This document shows positions 6,649-12,349 of a stretch of DNA of 18,599 nt, one piece after another. Positions within the stretch are counted from its first letter, which is position 1; the number at the start of each line of letters is the position of its first letter. This stretch comes from an uncultured Campylobacter sp. (GTDB lineage: Bacteria > Campylobacterota > Campylobacteria > Campylobacterales > Campylobacteraceae): assembly GCA_905373295.1 (NCBI GenBank), contig CAJPSJ010000006.1, forward strand, positions 1-18,599. Direction: 5' to 3'. A program made the position numbers and the translations under genes. The notes beneath the pieces are model-generated. The model had not been told where the DNA came from and did no database searches. It saw only the letters and a program-made list of their open reading frames with translations.

Positions 6649-7856
6649 TGGAATTTGAAAAATTTGAAAGTGCAATGGAGCGCTTCGCAAATACGGTGCA
6701 AAAGTCATCGCGCATCGAGAAGGTCGCGATCACTCAGGCGCTAGGGCGTATTTTAGCAAGCGACGTCGCGGCGCCTTTTAGCACTCCGCGCCGCCCGACC
6801 GCCGCGATGGACGGCTACGCGCTAAAGGGCGCGGATCTGAGCGAGGGAGCTAAATTTAAGATCGTCGGCACGACGCCTGCAGGCAAAATGCCTAGCGCCG
6901 CGGCAAAGGCGGGCGAGTGCGTCAAAACCTTCACCGGCGGGCTCATGTGCGAGGGCAGCGACACGCTTCTGCCGATTGAAAACGTACAGGTACAAGGCAG
7001 CGAAATTATCGTCACAAAGCCTGTCGCGGCGGGCTTTGCCGTGCGCGCGGCGGGCGAGAGCTACCGCGAGGGCGAGCTTTTGCTTCGTAGCGGCACGAAG
7101 CTTGGCTTTTCGCAGATCGCGCTGCTAGCCGAGCTAGGGCTATTTCACATAAGCGTATTCGTCCGCCCAAAAGTAGCGATCCTAGCCACCGGTAGCGAGA
7201 TCAAGGATCTGGGCGAGAGGCTCGAAAACGACGCTCAAATTTACAGCTCCAACCACATCGCGCTTGCAAATTTAGTAACGCAACTAGGCTGCGAAGCGAT
7301 GATAATGCCTCTAGTACGCGATGACGAAAAAGAGCTAGAAGGCGCGATCTTATCGGCTTTACAGAGCGCCGACATACTTCTAACCAGCGGCGGAGTGAGC
7401 GTTGGAGACTACGACTTCGTGCAAAGCACGCTACAATCAAAATTTGAGCTAATCGTAAAAGGCGCGGCGATCAAACCGGGCCGCCACGTGCGCGTAGCCA
7501 AAACCGGCGAAAAATATATCTTCGCATTCCCGGGCTTCCCGCTCTCGGCGCTCATTACGTGCATTTTGTTCCTACGCGTATTTTTGCAAAAATCCTTCGG
7601 CGTGCACGAAAACACCGAATTTAGCGCAATCTTAGATCACGACTACGTAAAAAAGACGCCGTGGCTTGAGTTTATGCCCGCCGTCTTGCAAAACAGAGAG
7701 GGGCGGCTTTTTGTTAGCCTGCAAAGCAAAAAGCAAGGCTCCAGCGCGATTCTGAACAATTTAGACGAGGGTAGCGTCCTGCTCGTCGCGCCGCTCGAGG
7801 TAAAAGAGCTCAAAAAAGGCGAGCTCGTGCGCGTAATCTCGGTACCTAAAATTTAG
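6648..7856 (+). CDS. moeA: Molybdopterin molybdotransferase MoeA
   Basis: A 402-residue MoeA that inserts molybdate into adenylylated molybdopterin to form the Mo cofactor in the cytosol. Motifs in order: PTAAMDGYAL near the N terminus, LATGSEI opening the MoCF-binding fold, LLTSGGVSVGDYDFV, AIKPGRHVRVA and FAFPGFPLSALI. The last corresponds to the common PGNPVSA, with Phe replacing Asn. Two starts are possible: ATG 6645, only 3 bases after GGAGG (6637-6641), or ATG 6648, 6 bases after it. I prefer 6648. It is the second gene of an operon with the YajR-like transporter. Molybdoenzymes such as nitrate reductase and formate dehydrogenase are typical of Campylobacter respiration, but none is in this window. 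Confidence 0.95.
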   Translation: MEFEKFESAMERFANTVQKSSRIEKVAITQALGRILASDVAAPFSTPRRPTAAMDGYALKGADLSEGAKFKIVGTTPAGKMPSAAAKAGECVKTFTGGLMCEGSDTLLPIENVQVQGSEIIVTKPVAAGFAVRAAGESYREGELLLRSGTKLGFSQIALLAELGLFHISVFVRPKVAILATGSEIKDLGERLENDAQIYSSNHIALANLVTQLGCEAMIMPLVRDDEKELEGAILSALQSADILLTSGGVSVGDYDFVQSTLQSKFELIVKGAAIKPGRHVRVAKTGEKYIFAFPGFPLSALITCILFLRVFLQKSFGVHENTEFSAILDHDYVKKTPWLEFMPAVLQNREGRLFVSLQSKKQGSSAILNNLDEGSVLLVAPLEVKELKKGELVRVISVPKI

Positions 7857-7867
7857 CGCGCAGCGGT
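7849..7867 (+). repeat. 19-bp direct repeat, copy 1
   Basis: AAATTTAGCGCGCAGCGGT begins within the last two moeA codons and is repeated exactly at 11367-11385. See the findings for its possible meaning. Confidence 0.6.
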
Positions 7868-8198
7868 TCGGAGACGGTTGCGAGGGCAGACGGAATTTAA
7901 CTGCCGTGAGGGTTAAAATTTTGCCGCTGCGAGGCGTTAAATTTAGCCGTAAAGGCTCTGCTTCGGGGTTTAAAAAGTTGGAATTTAGACCCAAATCGCA
8001 CGCCGTAGCAGACTGATCAAAATTTTTACTGCGCAGCGCTATACAGCGAGTGCGCTAAAATTTTTGCCGCCGTGCAATTTCAGCCCCAAGCTACTTCGCG
8101 GGCGAAATTGCGAAATTTACGAGAGATAAAGCGAAAATGAAAGATAAATTTTATGGCGCTCCGGCGGGCGTTTTCGGCGAATACAAAGCAGGCACAAA
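7857..8198. other. Intergenic stretch with degenerate repeats and a possible 21-codon leader ORF
   Basis: No established gene. From about 7880 to 7945 similar blocks recur about every 20-24 bases: a GC box such as TGCCGTGAGG or TGCCGCTGCGAGG followed by TTAAAATTT or TTAAATTT. At 8137-8202 a 21-codon ORF (MKDKFYGAPAGVFGEYKAGTK) ends with TGA overlapping the glycosylase ATG as ATGA, which could couple translation. Its ribosome-binding site is poor (GAGAG about 12 bases upstream), so I do not call it a gene. Confidence 0.4.
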
Positions 8199-8711
8199 AT
8201 GAGCCAGACTCACCTTTTTAAGCCAATTTTCGATGAGAATTCTAAAATTTTAATCCTCGGCTCCTTCCCCTCCGTCGTTTCTCGTAAATTTGGCTTTTAC
8301 TACGCAAATTCGCAAAATCGCTTTTGGCGCGTGCTGGCGCAAATTTTAAACGCGCCGCCGCCTACGAGCACGGACGAAAAGATAAAATTCCTGCTCGCCC
8401 GCCGCATCGCCATCTACGACGCGGCGATCTGCTGCGAGATAAAGGGCTCGAGCGACGCCAAAATGACCGCCGTCGTGCCTGCAAATTTAGAACCGATCTT
8501 TAGCGGAGCGCGCATCGCGCAGGTATTCGCAAACGGCGGCAAAGCGCACGAAATCTGCGAAAAACATCTAAAAACTCAAATTTTAAACGCAACGGGCAGA
8601 GAGCCCGTGAAGCTACCCTCGACTAGCCCTGCAAATGCAAATTTTAGCTTTGAAAGGCTCGTGCACGAGTGGACGATCGTCGCGGATGTGTTGAAGCGCG
8701 CCGAAATTTAG
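8199..8711 (+). CDS. Hypoxanthine (deoxyinosine)-DNA glycosylase, UDG superfamily
   Basis: A 170-residue uracil-DNA glycosylase superfamily protein of the family 6 (HDG) type, which removes hypoxanthine formed by adenine deamination and starts base-excision repair. The first motif is LILGSFPSVVSRKFGFYYAN (18-37), then NSQNRFWRVL. The Asn before RFW (Asn40) probably corresponds to the catalytic Asn described for this family. The second motif is LPSTSPAN (139-146). Length fits the family. The start has no strong ribosome-binding site of its own (CAGGCACAAA upstream) and overlaps the stop of a 21-codon ORF, so coupling is possible. The nearby MORN-repeat gene appears unrelated in function. Confidence 0.88.
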   Translation: MSQTHLFKPIFDENSKILILGSFPSVVSRKFGFYYANSQNRFWRVLAQILNAPPPTSTDEKIKFLLARRIAIYDAAICCEIKGSSDAKMTAVVPANLEPIFSGARIAQVFANGGKAHEICEKHLKTQILNATGREPVKLPSTSPANANFSFERLVHEWTIVADVLKRAEI

Positions 8712-8875
8712 CGCTCGGCTCCGTTAAACGGCGCGCGACAGGCTTACGGGGACGGCTTGCGCCCCGCCCGCATCATAAACCAAATCCACAGTCCAAACTC
8801 CGCGAGGATTTATCTAAAATTTAGCTTCAAATTTTAAAATTCTTCAAATTTAACCGAGCCAAAAGGAAGCAAAAT

Positions 8876-9172
8876 ATGAAAACCCGCAAAGCCGCGCAAA
8901 ATTCGCTTAATTTGGGCTTAAATTTAATGCGAAATTTTAGCTTTTCAAGCGCATTAAAGTTCCTGCTTCTATTTTTGGCGCTAGGCGCGCAAGCTCTGGA
9001 GCCAAAAATCGTAATGCAGCCCGAGCCGGTCCTGAAAAACGGCCTGTATTTTGTAGCGGACAAGCCCTACAGCGGGACGCTCAAGGTGCTGCATTATAGC
9101 GCCGAGGATCTCTACGACGTAAATTTATGGGCGTCGTCTACCCCAGAGCAAAGCCGCTGCCGCCCACGCTAA
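8876..9172 (+). CDS. MORN/YwqK-repeat exported protein, 5' part (signal peptide; frameshifted)
   Basis: The 98-residue frame holds the start of a gene continued in the -1 frame from 9127 or slightly before. It begins with a Sec signal: basic start, hydrophobic core FLLLFLALGA near residues 28-37, and probable cleavage after AQA, before LEPK. The mature start resembles the entry to a MORN-type (YwqK-like) repeat protein: LKNGLYFVADKPYSGTLKVL. The frame then runs into WASSTPEQSRCRPR and stops, which does not look like the family. The ATG has AAAAGGAAG upstream. An alternative Met18 would give a more standard signal peptide but has no ribosome-binding site. See 9121-9127 for the possible slip site. 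Confidence 0.7.
   Translation: MKTRKAAQNSLNLGLNLMRNFSFSSALKFLLLFLALGAQALEPKIVMQPEPVLKNGLYFVADKPYSGTLKVLHYSAEDLYDVNLWASSTPEQSRCRPR
9121..9127 (+). other. Candidate -1 slippery heptamer A_AAT_TTA
   Basis: In the 8876 frame the codons here are AAT (9122-9124) and TTA (9125-9127), preceded by A9121, giving the canonical X_XXY_YYZ pattern. A -1 slip reads AAA TTT and continues in the frame of the repeat-rich ORF. An SD-like GAGGA (9104-9108) lies 12 bases upstream, and a 6-bp stem (TGGGCG 9128-9133, CGCCCA 9161-9166) follows at once, closer than usual. AAATTT words are very common here, so chance is a real possibility. Confidence 0.35.
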
Positions 9173-10080
9173 TTCGCGAGATCGACGTAAAGAACGGCAC
9201 TGCAGTGCGCGAGCGCAATTATTTCGACGGCAGAGATAAGCCCTCAAACGAATATCCGCTAAAAAACGGTCTATACGACGGCATCGCGAAGAGCTACTAC
9301 GAGGACGGCGGCGAGCTGAGATCGCAGAGCGAATACAAAGCCGGCAAGCGCGAGGGTTTTTACAAGCTGTATTATCAGGGAAGCGGCAAGCTAAAGCAGC
9401 GGGGCGCGTATAAAGCGGATAGGCGCGAGGGCGTTTTCACCGACTACTACGAAAGCGGCGAAGTAAGCGCGCGCCATCCGTATAAGGGTGGGCTGCGAAA
9501 CGGCAAGGACGTGGATTATTACAAAAGCGGCAAAGTGCGCGGGGAGCGAACATACAAAGCGGGCAAGCGCCAAGGTACGGAAAAATGGTATTACGAAAGC
9601 GGCGCGCTAAAGCAGACCGGCGCATACAAGGACGACAGCAAACAGGGCGTTTGGAAGTGGTTTTACGAGGACGGCAAGACGCGCGTAGTCGAAAATTTCA
9701 AAGACGACGAGCGCGACGGCGCCGTGCGCGAATACTACAGGGGCGGCGCGCTGCAGGGCGAATACGGGTTTGAGCGCGGTAGGCAAACGGGCACGAGTAA
9801 GCAATACTACGCAAGCGGTGCGCTTGAGGCGAAGGTAATGTTCAAAGATGGGCGCAAGCACGGGCTATACGAAACATATCACGAAAACGGTGCGCTCAAG
9901 GCTAGAGTTACATTCAAGGATGGCCTGGAGACGGGCACGGCGAAGCACTACTACGCAGACGGCAAGCTCGAAGCCGAGGGCGAGTTTGAGCGCGGCAGGC
10001 TCGTGCGCGCCAAAAAATACGACGAAGCGGGCAATCTAATCAGCGATAAATCCGATAAAAACGGCCTAGCGAGGGAGTAA
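9127..10080 (+). CDS. MORN/YwqK-repeat protein, repeat-bearing 3' part
   Basis: 317 residues, almost entirely about ten units of 23-25 residues of the MORN_2/YwqK type. The unit begins with Gly and runs roughly G-x-x-K-x-YY-E-S-G-x-L-K, then x4-YK-x-G-K-R-x. Such repeats form beta-hairpin ladders; annotators often label them YwqK-family antitoxin, but no toxin is visible here and that function is not supported. ATG 9127 has no close ribosome-binding site (GAGGA at 9104-9108 is 18 bases away) and no signal peptide. It therefore probably belongs with the 8876 frame as one exported protein of about 400 residues. The -1 frame is open from 9100, so the junction lies between 9100 and 9172. It is either a frameshift mutation, a programmed slip or a sequence error. 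Confidence 0.8.
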   Translation: MGVVYPRAKPLPPTLIREIDVKNGTAVRERNYFDGRDKPSNEYPLKNGLYDGIAKSYYEDGGELRSQSEYKAGKREGFYKLYYQGSGKLKQRGAYKADRREGVFTDYYESGEVSARHPYKGGLRNGKDVDYYKSGKVRGERTYKAGKRQGTEKWYYESGALKQTGAYKDDSKQGVWKWFYEDGKTRVVENFKDDERDGAVREYYRGGALQGEYGFERGRQTGTSKQYYASGALEAKVMFKDGRKHGLYETYHENGALKARVTFKDGLETGTAKHYYADGKLEAEGEFERGRLVRAKKYDEAGNLISDKSDKNGLARE

Positions 10081-10147
10081 AGCGGGCTAAATTTTAAAAT
10101 TTTAAATGGGTTTGAGGCTTTGAGTGGGCTTAAAATTTGAAATAGGG

Positions 10148-10347
10148 TTTGAATTTTAAGCAGACGCGACTTTGAGTTTTCGGCGGCTGCAGCTTTGCAT
10201 TTTCAATATTGGCTTTTTGCTTTAAGCGAGCAAGATTTTGCGTTTTTAAGCGCGGCTTCACGTCTTAAATAAATTTAGCTTTACCTTTCGAGCTAGCGCG
10301 GTTTTAAATTTTATTGAGTATGCCTTTGAATTTTAATCGAGTGAGCT
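10148..10347 (+). repeat. Degenerate 22-23-bp tandem array
   Basis: Contiguous units begin at 10148, 10171, 10194 and 10214, and again at 10280, 10302 and 10325. Most start with TTTGAATTTT or a variant and continue with an AAGCGAGCG-like GC block. Units 10148 and 10325 share their first 12 bases exactly. The middle part (10236-10279) is more eroded. Confidence 0.4.
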
Positions 10348-11366
10348 TGCGCTTTTGGTTTTCGACTACATATACCGCGCCGTCAAGTGCCGTCTTTAAA
10401 TGATGCGGCTTTGTATTTGTGAAGCGACGTGCTGCGTTTAAACGAGTAAAATTCTATGCCGAGCGGCTTTACACGGCGCGCGAATACGGCTTGGCGCTTT
10501 AATTGACGAGGTCTCGTACAGCGCAGCTCGCCGCGTGATTTGAGCTGATGCGGTTAAATTCTACGCTGTATTTTGGCACACATAGCGCGCAGGTATCGCC
10601 CGACGCGGCATAGCTTGTCTTTTCCGCGCAACGAGCTGGCTTAACGGACGCAAATTTTAAAATTTAAAGCTGAATTTCAAGCCGAAACGGCACTGAAATT
10701 TCAACCGTCGAAAGGGTAAAATTCGACGATCAAATTTCGTTAAATTTAGCCAACGGTTCGCAAGCCGTGCTATTCGAGCGTAAATTTTAAACCCGCCGCA
10801 CCCCGCCTTTGGCGCAGTAAAATTTTAGCTGGCTGATATATAAAATTTGCCGACCGCTTTACTAAACAAAATTTTACGAATAGGGCATGGGTGAACAAGG
10901 CAGGGAGGCAGAGAGTGCCTCTGTATATAATTACGGAAGCAAAGAATGCGCTGCTTATTTCGGTATGAAAATTTCATGGGTTTATTTGCAACTTTAAAAT
11001 TTTGCGTGGTGTTCACTCGTAGCGTTAAATTTCAATGCGCGGGCAGTGGAAATTTTAAGAAAGCAGAGCTAGATAAAGCGAAATTTCACATAAGGTCTGT
11101 GTAACGCGGTATTTGCGCACAAGATATAAGCGCTGAAAAGGAGAAGCACTCGGAATTTGGCGCGTAACGAGCGGTGAACTATAGTCAAACAAACTTCAAA
11201 TTAAAAATCTTAAATTTTAATCCGTGGACGCCAAATGAGCTCAAGATCAAAATCCACGTAAATTTTATACGGCGAGATAGCAAGCCTAAGGTCTCGCGAC
11301 GCTACGGGCGATACGGTGCAGTATTCGCGACGCAAAATATAGACGCCAAGAAGCGGAAGGCGCTTG

Positions 11367-11385
11367 AAATTTAGCGCGCAGCGGT
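11367..11385 (+). repeat. 19-bp direct repeat, copy 2
   Basis: AAATTTAGCGCGCAGCGGT, identical to 7849-7867. It lies about 50 bases before the 3' end of the SOD gene, which is on the other strand. Confidence 0.6.
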
Positions 11386-11438
11386 CATAGAGAGCCGAAA
11401 ATCCGCGGTGCTTGAAGCTGCAAAGCTCAAGCTCAAAT

Positions 11439-12170
11439 CTATCCGCAGCAGCCGCAATCGCAGCGCGAGGAGGCAGCGGGGTGAAGCTCGCCGATGTAGA
11501 GCTTCACGGAGCTAAGTCCTTGCTTTTTTGCCCACGAATAGGCGTCGCTTGCAAAGCCGAAATCCGCAAAACGCAAGAAGCTCTCCACGTAGGATTTGCG
11601 CGCATTTTGATAGTCTATGTAGTAGGCGTGCTCCCAAAGATCGCAGGCTAAAAGTGGAATTTTGCCGTGAGCGATCGGCGTGTCCGCGTTTTGCGTCGTG
11701 ATGATTTCTAAATTTGCGCCGTGCTCGTCGCATATGAGCCAGCACCAGCCGCTGCCAAAAAGCCCCATCGCGCGCTTTAAAAACTCGCTTTTAAAATTTT
11801 CCATCCCGCCGAAAGCCTGTGCTAAAGCGTCCGCGAACTCGCCGCTAGGCTCGCTGGGCTGCGCGATACAATCGAAGTAAAAATCGTGGTTGTAAATTTC
11901 AGAGGCATTGTTAAAAATACGGCTAAAACCTAGGCAAATTTGATAAAGCTTTGAAATTTGCGAAAATTCGCACTCCTCGCCGTGCGCCTCCCTGAAAGAC
12001 TGCGTGATGATCGTAAAAAGATCTGCGTTTTGTATCGGCGTATCCGCAATATCTCGGTTCAGACCAGCGATATAATCCTCGTAAAGCCCGCCGTGATGAA
12101 ATTTTAAGCTTTGCAAGCTCGCGATTTTATTCGCTCTCGGATCAAAAGGCAGCGCCCTGGATCTAAACAC
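11439..12170 (-). CDS. Divergent Fe-type superoxide dismutase family protein with Cys-rich tail
   Basis: 243 residues against about 193 for E. coli SodB. The four metal ligands are conserved: His25 (FHHGG), His95 (NHDFY), Asp177 and His181 (CDLWEHAYYIDY). Tyr33 matches the gateway Tyr34. Alanine in NADTP is Fe-SOD-like rather than Mn-SOD-like. Odd features: Glu91 stands where Fe-SODs have outer-sphere Gln69 (ASEIYNH versus AAQVWNH); the His30/His31 pair is replaced by Leu-Tyr; there is an insertion of about 24 residues around 58-82 (SFREAHGEECEFSQISKLYQ and following); and the C terminus ends in CDCGCCG. There is no signal peptide. The start is GTG, 6 bases after GAGGA, and shares its first G with the stop codon of the 59-residue acidic ORF, so it is translationally coupled. 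The reaction may differ from ordinary dismutation. Confidence 0.85.
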   Translation of the reverse strand: MFRSRALPFDPRANKIASLQSLKFHHGGLYEDYIAGLNRDIADTPIQNADLFTIITQSFREAHGEECEFSQISKLYQICLGFSRIFNNASEIYNHDFYFDCIAQPSEPSGEFADALAQAFGGMENFKSEFLKRAMGLFGSGWCWLICDEHGANLEIITTQNADTPIAHGKIPLLACDLWEHAYYIDYQNARKSYVESFLRFADFGFASDAYSWAKKQGLSSVKLYIGELHPAASSRCDCGCCG

Positions 12171-12349
12171 TAATAATCCTCGCCGTCCAAATCGCTATAA
12201 TCGTTGAAGCCGTCGTCGTCTTCGTAGCTGTAATCGTCCTCGTCGTAGTTGTAGTTGTAGTTGTAACTCTCGTCGCCTCCGATTAAATCATCGTCCTCGT
12301 ATTCGTCCTCATCGAACTCTTCGTCTTCGAAATCATCGAAATCAGCCAT
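12170..12349 (-). CDS. 59-residue hyperacidic protein of unknown function
   Basis: By my count 30 of 59 residues are Asp or Glu (20 D, 10 E), 9 are Tyr, and there is no Lys, Arg or His. It begins MADFDDFEDEEF and has a central YNYNYNY tract encoded by three GTAGTT hexamers (plus strand 12245-12262). It is a convincing gene: AAAGGAGA sits 6 bases before the ATG. The ATG overlaps the channel stop codon (8-base overlap), and its TAG shares one base with the GTG of the SOD gene. No signal peptide, membrane helix or cysteine is present, so it is probably cytosolic and disordered when unbound. Possible roles are binding divalent metal, acting as an accessory of the SOD, or mimicking nucleic acid; none can be shown from sequence. 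I do not recognise a family. Confidence 0.8.
   Translation of the reverse strand: MADFDDFEDEEFDEDEYEDDDLIGGDESYNYNYNYDEDDYSYEDDDGFNDYSDLDGEDY

Larger units (their letters stand above)
10081..11438. other. 1.36-kb region without a credible gene
   Basis: Both strands were read and no family was recognised. The two ORFs of about 65 codons here (10825-11016 minus, 11174-11374 plus) start with GTG and look like chance. Visible structure includes a degenerate 22-23-bp tandem array (10148-10347), an inverted repeat CGTCGAA/TTCGACG near 10709-10731, a small hairpin GAGGCA-gagag-TGCCTC (10905-10921), an inverted repeat CGTGGA/TCCACG near 11223-11258, many AAATTT words, and the second copy of a 19-bp repeat at its right end. 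It could hold decayed genes or an unrecognised RNA. Confidence 0.55.

Noticed and set aside
8744..8776. Terminator after the DNA glycosylase
   Set aside because: GGGG/CCCC pairing near CGGGGACGGCTTGCGCCCC is short and bulged, with no following T-run.
9391..9861. Overlapping ORFs on the minus strand of the MORN-repeat gene
   Set aside because: They mirror the repeated codons of the plus-strand gene and have no starts with ribosome-binding sites.
9127..10080. YwqK-type antitoxin of a toxin-antitoxin pair
   Set aside because: The label comes only from the repeat family. No toxin gene lies next to it, and the gene appears to start with a signal peptide.
10148..10347. CRISPR array
   Set aside because: Units are contiguous without spacers and strongly degenerate, and no cas gene is in the window.
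10825..11016. 63-codon minus-strand ORF
   Set aside because: GTG start, no ribosome-binding site and no domain. It overlaps the small hairpin at 10905-10921.
11174..11374. 66-codon ORF ending at the second 19-bp repeat
   Set aside because: GTG start without a ribosome-binding site and no recognisable protein features; several stretches are simply AAATTT-type words.
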